Origin: Pseudomicrostroma phylloplanum
Taxonomy: Eukaryota > Basidiomycota > Exobasidiomycetes > Microstromatales
Direction of reading: 5' to 3'
Assembly (NCBI GenBank): GCA_039545275.1
Contig: BCHS01000001.1
Coordinates: 760,853-824,852, forward strand
Length of the DNA: 64,000 nucleotides
Below, in pieces: positions 42,011 through 51,867 of the stretch. The number at the start of each line of letters is the position of its first letter. Position 1 is the first letter of the stretch. A program made the translations under genes and the position numbers. The notes under the pieces are model-generated. The model was not told where the DNA came from and searched no databases. It saw only the letters and a list, made by a program, of their open reading frames with translations.

Positions 42011-43796
42011 CTACGACGACTTGCTCTTCTTGTCCTTCTTCTTGTCCTTCTTGGACTTCTTCTCGCTCTCAGCGTCCTTGGCAATGCTCTCATCGCCCGG
42101 CACACCGCCGTCGGACTTCTTGGCTGCCTTCTTTGCCTCTTTCCTAGCAGCCTTCTCTGCTGCCCTAGCCACCTCGTCCTTGACCTCCTTGTCACCGCCC
42201 TTGGACTTGCTCTTCTTGTCCTTCTTCGACGAAGACTTGTCCTTCTTTGAGGCCTTCTCCTTCTTCTTGTCCTTCTTCGATGATGGGTCTGACACGCCGA
42301 CTGCCTCGGGCATAGTCGCCGGTTCATCCTCGTCATCGCTGTCGTCGCTATCACTGTCATCGTCCTTTCCATCCACGTCCATCAAGTCTCCTGCAGCCTC
42401 CTCGATTGACCGCAATGCCTTGCTCATCGCATCGGCGTTCTTGGAAGGAGGCTTGCCGCTCTCGTAGAAAGCCAGCCTCTCCTCGACTTGTCCGTTCATT
42501 ACCTCACCGAACTTCGATGAAGGCTGGTCGGAGAAGCAGTCGATCCTAGAGGCAATTGAGATCTTGTTGGCCAGGAAACGTGACATACGGCCCTTGTTCT
42601 TTGGTGCTGCCCTGGCGATGGCCGAGGCGTGGTAGATGAGACCGTACTTTGGTGTGTTGCCCTTGGTCTTGAGAGCTCGGAAGAGGGCCTTCTCTGCTCC
42701 TAGAATCTGGACAGTGGAGGCGGGGTACTTGGCCAGGTTGGTAAGGGATCCAGCGTGGGAGATGAGACGAGCGCCAATGATCTCGCCCAGCAGGGCAGAC
42801 AGGTTGGGTGCTACCAGGTGCATCTTCTCAACGAGGTACTTGTGCATCCTCTTACGGTAGTCGGCCAAGTTCACGACTCGGTCGGCGAAGGTCTGGATGT
42901 TCAGCATGTCCATCTCTCCAATCTCAGTACCCATCGATGCGCGAGCGGCATCAAAGATGTTCCTAGCTACAGTCTCGTCGCCCTCGAGGATATCGGTGAT
43001 CTCTTCGATGTGATCCTCTGTCAGCCTCTCCTTTGCCTGGATGAAGCTGGCGAGCTTGGCGTAGAGCATGTTATCGTTCACGAGCTTGACCAGCTCGGGG
43101 AAGTGCCAGCCGTACCATTCGCGGACCCTCATAGCAAAAGTGTTGACGTCCTTGTCCAGGGTGTCGAGCAGAGCAATGGCCTGGATGATCATGTTGTCGG
43201 ATCGGTTCACGTTGAACTTGACCTTTGATCGGGAGTAAGAGTGGCCAAGACCAAGCTGAGCCTTCGACAGATCTCCCTGCTGCATGTTGGAGATGAGCTT
43301 CTCTGCGTGCAGTCGCAGACCACGAATCAGCTCGAGGGTAGTGGAGCCAGTGTCGCAGCCGATGCCCAGCTCGCCGACGATGGCTCCAGCAAGGCCTCGC
43401 TCAGACACTCCGAGGTTCAGACCCTTGTTCTTCTTGCCCGAAGGCAGAAGAACCTGGGTGATGAGAGCCTTGAGGTGGTCATTCAGGACACCTGCACGAG
43501 CGAGGAGGGAGAAGCGGAAGAAGATGGAGGTACCGCATGTCAGCCATGATCGAGCTCTCTGCACTTCAAAGAATTTCCTACTGACCTTCTGAGATGTCGA
43601 GACAGCTCTGGAGAGCGTCAACTGCGCTCCTGAAAGGGCTAAAGGAGAGGAGCTTGACCATTCTACCGAAGTTTCCGATGTCCAGCGCTGCCTCCTGCAC
43701 GGCCGTCGTCTTTCCTGCGATCTCCTCTACCTGCGTGACCTGGAAGATGGCGCATCCTGTGGCACACTCAAAGAGGACGTGCGTAGGAGCTGACAT
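42011..43796 (-). CDS. NOP56: Nucleolar protein NOP56, box C/D snoRNP core
   Basis: Exon 1 (43796-43586) and exon 2 (43491-42011) encode 563 residues. The donor is the less common GTCAGT. The N-terminal domain begins MSAPTHVLFECATGCAIFQV and continues SFSPFRSAVDALQSCLDISEG. The coiled-coil and NOP domain contain SRSKVKFNVNRSDNMIIQAI, REWYGWHFPELVKLVNDN, LSALLGEIIGARLISHAGSL, TNLAKYPASTVQILGAEKAL and YGLIYHASAIARAAPKNKG. The tail is acidic (DSDSDDSDDEDE) then Lys-rich with repeated KKDKK units, as in yeast and human NOP56. NOP56 pairs with NOP58, fibrillarin and Snu13 in 2'-O-methylation of rRNA. It shares a 370-bp divergent promoter with proteasome alpha1. Confidence 0.95.
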
Positions 43797-44166
43797 GATG
43801 ATGAAGGTTGGGCTTCCCTGCTCGAGGGATGTGGGGTGGTAGGGTGGTATGAGGTGCGGTCGGCGGGGATGGACGAGCGAGCTGTGAGAAGAATTGCTCG
43901 ACGCTGCCCGCCGAGTTTTTTGCGGAGGGCGGCGGCGGCGGCGGAGAGCAGAGAGGGAGAGGGGTCGCTGCAGCGCGCGTCTCGGAGCCGCGATGGCCAG
44001 GATCGGACATGGAGTGCATCACTGCACCACAGGGTGACGAACCGCACAGACGTCGGAGGCAGGCAGCAGGCACTGACGACGTCTACCCACAGCCGCCCTC
44101 GACGATCTTCTCATCCTCAGCTTCGTACCAACACTCGACGTACAGCGACACTTCAAATCGCCCATC
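43797..44166. promoter_or_regulatory. Divergent promoter between NOP56 and proteasome alpha1
   Basis: A 370-bp head-to-head spacer. A GGCGG-repeat tract lies near 43925-43945. No Rpn4-type proteasome element was seen. Confidence 0.4.
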
Positions 44167-45397
44167 ATGTCGAGGAGCTCATACGACAGATACCTCACTG
44201 GTAGGTAGCCCTACACAGGCTGAGCGAGGGGCTGCCCGCTAACGATCTCCTACCACCCTCGCCTCCTCACAGTCTTCTCGCCTGATGGACGTCTGTACCA
44301 GGTCGAGTACGCCTTCAAGGCCATCTCCTCGGCCGGACAGACCAGTGTGGCGATCAGAGGGAAGGACTGTGCCGTTGTAGCTACCCAGAGGAAGATTCCA
44401 GTGAGTAGCACAGACCTTGCTCCTTCAGACCCCCTCACTCACGCCTGGACACCTGTACATCCCTGCACCGGCCACTCAGGACAAGCTGGTGGAACCATCG
44501 ACTGTCACCCACATCTTCAAGCTGACACAGGAGATCGGATGCATCATGACCGGAAGGATTGGTGAGACATCAGAATAGCTGCACAATGGCTCTTCCACGG
44601 CAAAGGAGCTTACATGCTACCCTCCTGCTCCGCCGTCCCTGCTTCTCCCCACAGCCGATGCTCGGTCTCAGGTACAACGTGCACGAGCAGAGGCCGCTGA
44701 GTTCAAGTACAAGTATGGATACGCCATTACACCTGACCTCCTCGCAAAGAGGATCGCCAACATCAACCAGGTCTACACTCAGCGAGGTGAGTCGGAGCAG
44801 AGGCTACCCTGGGCTCTTCTGATGAGCTGCCTAAATCCCATAGCTAATTCTGCCTCTCCTGTTCCCTCACCTTTACCTTTCGCAGCTGCTATGAGGCCCC
44901 TCGGTATCTCTATGATCCTCGTCGGCATCGACTCGGATCCGGAGAGAGGTCCTCAAGTCTACAAGATCGACCCGGCAGGCTACTACGTTGGATTCAGGGC
45001 CACTGCTGCCGGCCAGAAGCAGACGGAAGCCATCAACTACCTGGAGAAGCACTTCAAGAAGTCGTCTACAGCATCAGCAGCAGCCGCAGCAGAGTCTGAG
45101 ACTGGTACGGGCGGTAGCGGTCTAGTCGACGCTTCGCCTGATGCGGCAACAGCAGAGGCAGAGGCCGTCTCGCGCAAGATGACAAAGGACGAGGCGCTGC
45201 AATTAGCCATTACGACGCTCTCCACGATCCTGGCGCAGGATCTCAAGGCGACAGAGGTGGAAGTGGGCATCATCGGTGGACCAAAGGGAGCAGACGTGGA
45301 CGACAAGAGCGACGAGGCTCAGCAAGAGAGGAGGTTTAGGACGCTGAGTGAGGAGGAGATCTCCAATGTCCTGGACGCAATCGCTGAGAAGGACTGA
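44167..45397 (+). CDS. SCL1: 20S proteasome subunit alpha1 (PSMA6/Scl1)
   Basis: Five exons, 44167-44200, 44273-44400, 44480-44561, 44655-44786 and 44886-45397, join in frame to 295 residues. The alpha-subunit N-terminal signature is split by the first intron: [11 protein letters not shown] then [19 protein letters not shown]. Further matches are [75 protein letters not shown] and [20 protein letters not shown]. The GYAITPD and YTQRAAMRPLG segments identify alpha1. Alpha subunits form the outer rings and gate of the 20S core and have no catalytic residue. An Ala/Glu/Thr-rich insertion of about 40 residues near position 195-235 is unusual for the family. It has the highest intron number relative to length in the window apart from the opsin. 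Confidence 0.95.
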
Positions 45398-45566
45398 AAG
45401 ATGGATAGGAGCGTCAGAGGCATTACAGATGTGACAGAAGAGATGAGTGGTCGCACAATCCAATCAGCCTGCACAGCACTCAAGCCCTGTGGCGTGCAGA
45501 TTGATCTGATTGAATGACTGAACAGAGAGAGAGGCCACGCCTGATACGAAAGAGGCTCCCGAGCTG

Positions 45567-45588
45567 AGCTCAGCTCAGCTCAGCTCAA
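45567..45588. repeat. Short AGCTC pentamer repeat at the NOP4 stop codon
   Basis: About four tandem AGCTC/GCTCA units lie at 45567-45588 and overlap the stop codon of the minus-strand gene. This is a simple-sequence tract only. Confidence 0.7.
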
Positions 45589-48500
45589 TTCCCGCCCTTC
45601 TTCCTATCCTTTCTCTTCCTCCCAATCAAGCTCCCCAATTTACTCCCCAGCTTCTCCGCTCCTCCTCCCGCTTCCCTGCCAACTTTATCCGAAGCCTGCT
45701 CCTTGACTTTACGCACTCGAGTCTCATCCCGCTTGTTGTTGTTGCTGCTGCTGCTACCTTTGGCTCCCTCGCTGCTCCCCTTGGCTCCACCGCTGCTCCC
45801 CTTGGGGTCGCCACCCTTCTTCTTGGTAGATTGGTTCCAGTTGGCGCGCTTGGGGGCGCGCTTCCCTCTGGGGTCCTCCTCTTGCTCTTGCTCTTGCTCG
45901 ACGTCTTCCTCTTCATCGTCAGAGAAGGTCGCACCGGCCGCAACGGCATCAGCAGCGCCTCCGCCGCCATTGGCATCTCTCATTGTCCTCCTCTCTGCAT
46001 TCTTGCGATTCTGATCCACACGGTCTTGTCGTGCTTTCACCACGGTGGCATTCTCGATACTGAACTCGACAAAGAGGAGTCCTCCGCGCTCCGCCTTGTC
46101 CACCGAGCGGGCGCCAGACTCTTTCAGTTCGGCTTGCTTGGAGAGGACTCGTTTGAGGCGGGCGGGGAGATCCTCGCTGGACCCGGGGACGCTGGGATTC
46201 TTGCTGCTCTTGGGCTTATCCCCAGCGGCAGAGGCGGAGCCCGAGTCCTTTCCGGCAATTTCTGCTTCGAGCTTCTTGCGCAGGTCCTCGAGCTCCTCGA
46301 TGTACCACTCGATCATGTACTTTTGCACGTCCTTGTTTGCATTCAACCACCTAAGTGCGCGTAGAGCCTCTCCGAAGCTCCTCATCTCGAGGAATCCAAA
46401 TCCCTTTGAGCGGCCCACGCCAGTCATCGGGTCCGGTCGGTCGATTGCGCGGACGATCTTGGACTGAACCACAGAGGTGGAGCGCTCCCCCTTCTTTGGC
46501 GGCTTGGAGGCCAGGGAGAAAGTGCGGTCCGCCAATTCATCGGCGTCGAGGTCCTGGCGCTTACCCTCGGCCACTTCGGACTTGAAGGCCTTGATGGCGT
46601 GGATGGCGAGACGCTTCAGCATACGGTCGGTGCAGAAGAGGGGCAGTTGACGGATCGAGAGACGTGTCTTGGAGATGTACAGCGAAGGATTGATCGACAG
46701 CTGTGATCGCCTCTGACTGAAGGAGCCCAGACGCTTCTCGATCTCGTTGGGGTTGGAAGCAAGCTGCTCAGCCATCGGGGTGTTGGGCAAGGGCACACCT
46801 TCCCTCATGAGGTGGGTGTTGCGCTTGTCTTGCTTCTGGCGCGCCTTGATACCTGCCGCCGTAAGCGAGTCTGCCTTTTCCCTCTCCACCGCAGGAATGA
46901 CGTTCAGGATGCGTCCACGGATGTTGAACGACGCAGTCAACGGAGCAGAAGGGTCGACGGTCAGGACCGAGGTCATACTGAAGGGGTTCTGGCCCGCCTT
47001 GACGGGCGGAGCGGATATGCCGCTCCCTGCCTCCTGCTCGACATCCCTTGCTCGTTGCAGAGCTTCGACGGCAGCCTCCTTGTTCCAGAAGCAGACGAAG
47101 CCGGTTCCCTTGCTGCGAGGTGGGTTGGTGGAGCGATCCATCGTGATACGGGCGTAGCGGACGGCGCCGAATTGCTTGAAGAGAGCAAGGAGCTCAGGCT
47201 CGGTTGCTTCAAAGGGCAGATTGCGGATAAAGAGTGTTGTGCCCTCGGCAGGAGTGGGCAAAGCAGGCTTGGCCTCCTCGTCCTCGTCTTCCTCAGATGC
47301 AGAGTCATCGTCCGAGCCCTCCTCGACAGCGTCATCTTCAGCCTCAGCCTCCGTCTCTTCGCCGTCCGTCTCCTCTTCCTTCTTCTTCCACTCGTCCTTG
47401 GTCAAGGCCCAGTCTACAGCGACGACTCGCTCGGGCTGAGCAGAATCTCTGACCTCCTTGAGCTTCTCCTTGGCCATCAGCCTTCCCTTGGAGCCCTTGG
47501 CGGTCTTGGCGGCGATCTTTTCGGCTTCGCCATGGCGGATGGGCTTGCCGTTGACGCCCTCTAGAGCTCGAGCCGCATCAGACCGTGATACGAGCCAGAC
47601 GAAGCCGAATCCTCGACCTTTGGTCTTGGTGGCAGGAGGCGCTGGGGTGACGCTTGCCGCGGTGGCTTTGGCCACGCCATTCGACTGCTTGGCGCTGCTA
47701 GAGGCACTCTCAGCCTCGCCCTCGGAGGACGAGTCGCTATTGTCGCTCCCTGCTTTGTCGTCATCGCTGTCGCTGTTCTCCTCATCGCTTTCGCCTTCTA
47801 CCTCGCTGTTCTCCTCATCTGCGCCATCTGCGCCATCTTCGACCTTGATGGTCTCTTCGAGGGTCTCCACCTGGACAGGGGCCGGCTTTGATGGCTGCTG
47901 GCCTGTCTTGGGCAAGGCTTGAGGGATGTCGATCTTGTAAATGGGTCCGAACGGCAGGAACACGGCCCGGAGGTCTGAAGTCGTGACATCCCAAGGCAAG
48001 TTCCTGATGATCAACCGGCTCTCCTGACTGATCCCTGCGACAGGGATGCTGTCCACAGCTGGCAGATGGGCTACGGAGCCATCTGCGCCCTTGGAAGCTT
48101 CCTCCACCTCCTTGCGTCTCCTCTCCATCCTTTCCTTCGTCTCTGGCCTCATCCTTGCATTCAGCTTGGCGACGCCATCCGCTCTTCGCTTGAGTACGGC
48201 AGAGAGCAGTGCGCCCTTGAAGGTATGTGCGTGAAGCTTCGACACTGCAGTCGCCGCATGATTGGGAGTACGGAAGATGACGTGTGCGACGTCAGGGTCT
48301 GGCTTGGGTCCGCCTTGGGGTGATGGACCTGGGTAGATGACATTGTCTACATCTCCGATCTTCCTAGCTCGCTTGTATAAGGTCTTTGCGTCTGCTGGAG
48401 GTGTGCATGCCTGCAGACCAGAGAGAATCAGGGTCCGCACAGCATCTGGATCCTTGGAGGCGGAGGATGACGATGATGGATCGCGAGGGGTAGCAGGAGC

Positions 48501-48911
48501 TCTTTGCCCTGCTGGCACGGCAACACGCGGCCTCTTGACAGGTGGGGCCCCTGCTCCTTCTGCTCGCTCCTTCCTGGTAGGCTTGTCATCTGCCCACGAG
48601 ACGGCGATGGCCCTCTTCCCGTCTAGCTTCTTGCCCTGCAGCTCGGACAGAGCCCTCTCTGCATCTTCTGCTACGGCAAATGTGACGTATCCGACACCCT
48701 TTGACTTCTTGGTCTCCTGGTCTGTCACCACAAAGGCCCTCTTGAGTGGCCCTACGTCGGAGAAGAGTGTCTGCAGGTCGACTGAAGTGGCAGTGAATGG
48801 CAGGCGTGAGACGAAGAGAGTGGTGTTCTGGCGGGCTGCAGATGAAGAGCCAACACCCTCTCCTTCTGCTGCCTGTTCCCCTTGCTCCTCAAAGTATCTC
48901 TTGGGAGGCAT
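45585..48911 (-). CDS. NOP4: Multi-RRM nucleolar protein NOP4 (RBM28)
   Basis: A single frame of 1108 residues from ATG 48911 (MPPKRYFEEQ). RRM1 (about 30-105) has TLFVSRLPFTATSVDLQTLF and GVGYVTF. A second divergent RRM-like region includes RTLILSGLQACTPPADAKTL. The third shows LIIRNLPWDVTTSDLRAVF and GRGFGFVWL, interrupted by a long acidic insertion. The fourth has TLFIRNLPFEATEPELLALF and GTGFVCFWN. The last, near the C-terminal third, has LSIRQLPLFCTDRMLKRLAI and GFGFLEMRS. This arrangement matches yeast Nop4 and human RBM28, needed for 27S pre-rRNA processing and 60S assembly. The tail is Lys/Gly/Ser-rich with basic KRK clusters. An RRPE-like AAAAATTT element sits about 90 bp upstream. 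It is divergent from the opsin. Confidence 0.92.
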   Translation of the reverse strand: MPPKRYFEEQGEQAAEGEGVGSSSAARQNTTLFVSRLPFTATSVDLQTLFSDVGPLKRAFVVTDQETKKSKGVGYVTFAVAEDAERALSELQGKKLDGKRAIAVSWADDKPTRKERAEGAGAPPVKRPRVAVPAGQRAPATPRDPSSSSSASKDPDAVRTLILSGLQACTPPADAKTLYKRARKIGDVDNVIYPGPSPQGGPKPDPDVAHVIFRTPNHAATAVSKLHAHTFKGALLSAVLKRRADGVAKLNARMRPETKERMERRRKEVEEASKGADGSVAHLPAVDSIPVAGISQESRLIIRNLPWDVTTSDLRAVFLPFGPIYKIDIPQALPKTGQQPSKPAPVQVETLEETIKVEDGADGADEENSEVEGESDEENSDSDDDKAGSDNSDSSSEGEAESASSSAKQSNGVAKATAASVTPAPPATKTKGRGFGFVWLVSRSDAARALEGVNGKPIRHGEAEKIAAKTAKGSKGRLMAKEKLKEVRDSAQPERVVAVDWALTKDEWKKKEEETDGEETEAEAEDDAVEEGSDDDSASEEDEDEEAKPALPTPAEGTTLFIRNLPFEATEPELLALFKQFGAVRYARITMDRSTNPPRSKGTGFVCFWNKEAAVEALQRARDVEQEAGSGISAPPVKAGQNPFSMTSVLTVDPSAPLTASFNIRGRILNVIPAVEREKADSLTAAGIKARQKQDKRNTHLMREGVPLPNTPMAEQLASNPNEIEKRLGSFSQRRSQLSINPSLYISKTRLSIRQLPLFCTDRMLKRLAIHAIKAFKSEVAEGKRQDLDADELADRTFSLASKPPKKGERSTSVVQSKIVRAIDRPDPMTGVGRSKGFGFLEMRSFGEALRALRWLNANKDVQKYMIEWYIEELEDLRKKLEAEIAGKDSGSASAAGDKPKSSKNPSVPGSSEDLPARLKRVLSKQAELKESGARSVDKAERGGLLFVEFSIENATVVKARQDRVDQNRKNAERRTMRDANGGGGAADAVAAGATFSDDEEEDVEQEQEQEEDPRGKRAPKRANWNQSTKKKGGDPKGSSGGAKGSSEGAKGSSSSNNNKRDETRVRKVKEQASDKVGREAGGGAEKLGSKLGSLIGRKRKDRKKGGN

Positions 48912-49640
48912 AGTGGTGTGTGGTGTGTGAGGGGTATGTAGTGTGAGGCTCGAGGAAGGACTGACTGTCGCTTTCTCCGCGTCGTGCAAGGAAAGGGCCA
49001 AATTTTTCTGTAGGCGCAGGATGGCCCGGGGGTTGTGCCGCGTGGGAGCCTGTCCGCGCCCGTGTGCCTGTGTTTGTCTGTCTTGCAGGCGCGTGTCATC
49101 ACCATGGCATCGGGATACGCTTGATCGGCAAAGTAGTAGACTACCACTGCTCTGCTCTACCTTTCATATGCTTACAGCTAGCAGTATGACTGTATTGATT
49201 CCGCTGACAGGCACGGCGGGATGCCAGGAGCGGCCAGGAGCGTGGTAGTGCCTGCCCTTGTTGCTCCGACCCGACTTTTCATGTGAGTGGCTCGCTTAGG
49301 CGTGGGGGTGGGCGGGCGTGGCGCAGTGCGGGATGGTCCGTGTGTCTGTGCAGAGATCACAAGGGTTCTTCGATTGACGTCAGCTGCTGAGTGCACGGCT
49401 GCCTGGGGCCACACTGACACTGCTCCTGCGCCTTGGCCTGACCTTCCATGCGCCCACCTGCTCCCCTCATCCCCACGCTGCTGCTCCCCTCGGCTGCCTT
49501 GCACACCCAGGGCCCGTTCGCTGGCCTCGCCCACTCACCTCCCCCCCCACTCGCCCACTCCTTCCCCTTTGCACGCCCCTCGTCCCTCTTCGTCCTTACC
49601 ATCACTACCCATCGCACCTCACCCACACACCTCTGCAAAG
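48912..49640. promoter_or_regulatory. Divergent promoter between NOP4 and the opsin
   Basis: A 729-bp head-to-head spacer. On the NOP4 side AAATTTTT at 49000-49007 (AAAAATTT read on the minus strand) resembles the ribosomal-RNA-processing element. On the opsin side the last 200 bp are strongly C/CT-rich on the plus strand, typical of highly expressed fungal promoters. Confidence 0.45.
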
Positions 49641-50833
49641 ATGAACACTTACTTCGACCAGTTCGCATACGCAATCGCAAAGAAGCACGATGGCGGCATC
49701 GGCATCCCAGAGCCCATCGACCCCGATTTGCACCAGTGAGTAAGCACAGGCACCTCGCCAGTTACATACTCAATCAACTCCCACCAACCATGCTGACCCA
49801 TCTCACCTTGCACTCAACGCTGCCTTCCATCTCCTCACTCACCTCCTTCGCAGCCCCGAGTCGATCACCAAGGCCGGTGAGACTTACCTATGGGTCGTCT
49901 TCGGTATCATGACCGTTGGCTTCCTCGGCTTCACCGCCCTGTCCCAGAAGGTCTCCTACCGATACCGAACCCTCTACGTCACCACTCTCCTCATCAATGC
50001 CATTGCTGCCGTGTCCTACTTTGTCATGGCCACTGGTCTCGGAAAGACGACTGTCAACGCTGACCCACACAGCTGGAGCTCCGTGCGAGACGTCTACTAC
50101 GCCCGGTACCTCGACTGGCTCTTCACGTAAGTAGTCGCAGCATGCATAGACCTGCATAGTCGCGTCTGAGTCGCTGTCGACGAATGCTGACCCTCGCATC
50201 GCGCCCTTATGAACTACAGCACCCCCCTGCTGCTCCTCGACATCACCCTCCTCGCTGGCCTCCCCGTGGGAGAGATTATCATTGTCATCATTGCTGACAT
50301 CATGATGGTCGTCACCGGTCTCATTGCTGGCCTGCACCCATCCCTCAAGTACAGGTGGGGCTTCTACGGCATCTCCTGCCTCGCCATGCTCTTCGTCTTC
50401 TACGTACTGGTCACCTCGGCTCGATCCTACGCCTTCCTCCGATCCCCCAAGGTCGGAAACCTCTTCAACCAGGTCTCTCTTGCCCTCCTTGTCGTCTGGT
50501 CCCTCTACCCCGTCGTATGGGCCTTCAGCGAGGGAACCGGTAAGGTGAGTAGACGCGTAAATGTACCAGAGTCCTTTGTTACCGCGCGTCGATCGATGCT
50601 GACATCCATCTCCCCTGTCCTCGACGCGTTTCTTTCATCTCCACCAGTTCACTGCCGACCAGGAGGTCCTGGCCTTTGCCATCCTCGACGTCATCGCCAA
50701 GCCCATCTGGGGAGCCTGGGTCATCTTTGGCACCCCCGAGGAGGGACACGTCATCCTCCCCGAGTCGCTCGCCACCCCTGTTGGAAGCAACTACGGCTCC
50801 CTTTCCCAGGAGGCCCGATCTGAGGACGCTTGA
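49641..50833 (+). CDS. Microbial (type 1) rhodopsin, predicted outward proton pump
   Basis: Four exons, 49641-49735, 49854-50126, 50220-50544 and 50648-50833, give 292 residues with seven hydrophobic segments. Helix C reads YYARYLDWLFTTPLLLLD, with Arg116, Asp119, Thr123 and Asp130 corresponding to bacteriorhodopsin Arg82, Asp85, Thr89 and Asp96. Helix G reads AILDVIAKPIWGAW with Asp245 and the retinal Schiff-base Lys249 (Asp212 and Lys216). The F-G loop keeps Glu227 and Glu237 at the positions of the proton-release pair Glu194/Glu204. The full proton-transfer set is therefore present, so a light-driven plasma-membrane H+ pump is predicted, as shown for some smut-fungus opsins. The second intron splits the Thr123 codon inside the helix C motif. 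No carotenoid-pathway gene is adjacent. Confidence 0.95.
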
Positions 50834-51867
50834 ACAGACAATCCTTAAGCCCTCTGATAAGGCAGCAACAAGCTGAGCTGATTCCAACTGCAAACGACAT
50901 CCCACGGCTCTCTCTCCTGACGGCAACTCGGAAGCTGCAGGCCGTGGCTGTAGCACGTTAACAGACGCTCGCTCTCCATCTGAATCCCTTTTCTCCCCCA
51001 TCCTCCTCTGCTTCTCGATCTCGATCTCCTGCTCTGCTCCCATCTCACGTCTTCCCTCTCTTTCCCCTCCCTCCCTTTCCCCCCTTTTGTGGCAAGTCCT
51101 TTACCACCTCGACCATCCCTCTCTTTCGCTCTCCGCTCTGTATGTTGAAAGGAACAAGCAAGTAAGGGAAAGGAAAAGGGAGAAATGTGCTGATAAGTCA
51201 ACGACCCCCAAAGCTCCCCAAATATGAATATGAATATGAACAACTCGTATGAAGCAGAGCCTTTCCTCCTGAGTGCTGTGTGTGCGCGTGTGTGTGTGGG
51301 TGGGTGGATGTGTATTCAGGAAGGTTCGTGCGTAAGCGACCATCGTCGCCGGCCGTCCGTCCGTCCGTGTCCGTGCGCTCGCTTGGGTATTTAGAGTTCT
51401 GAAGATACGACCAAGGGACGTGCGAGGCAGGGAGAGGGGGTTCAGGCTAAAGGTAGAGGGTTAAGGCGGGGATGGTTAGTGATTCATGAGCCTCAATCTC
51501 ACTCTCAGTCTCACTCTCGATGCATCCGAACGTTTCAAGAGAGGAGGTGGTAGGGTATGTGGGTAGGTATGTATGTACATCATGTGGGTGCGTCTATGGA
51601 TGATAAGTCGAGTTTGCTTCTACTTTGAGTCTAGTGTATGAGAGGGGCGCGTGGTGCGTGGGTAGGGCGCATCCATCGGACGTCTTACGAATGTCGACGA
51701 GCTGGAGAGGTCCCCCCCTCCTGCTGCTGTGCGATCCGTAGCGACCGTCCGTTGCGCACCGGGTATATTTTAGCTGTCCCAGATCAGAAGACTCGAAGAG
51801 GTCAAGTCGCCCACTTGCTTGCTTCACGAGCTGGCAGCAGCGTGCCTCCTCCCCTTCCTCCTCGCTT
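50834..51867. other. 1.03-kb convergent spacer with simple repeats
   Basis: This is the largest gene-free stretch. Near 51277-51310 is a GT/GTGG-rich tract, at about 51350-51372 a GTCC tetramer repeat, and near 51556-51580 TATG/GTAG repeats. The opsin-side part is pyrimidine-rich, likely 3' UTR. I saw no coding signal and no tRNA. Confidence 0.5.

Noticed and set aside
46812..47564. A 250-codon plus-strand frame opposite NOP4
   Set aside because: Shadow frame; the sense strand carries clear RRM motifs.
48912..51867. A carotenoid-opsin gene cluster
   Set aside because: Neither neighbour is a carotenoid gene: NOP4 is on one side and a generic hydrolase on the other.
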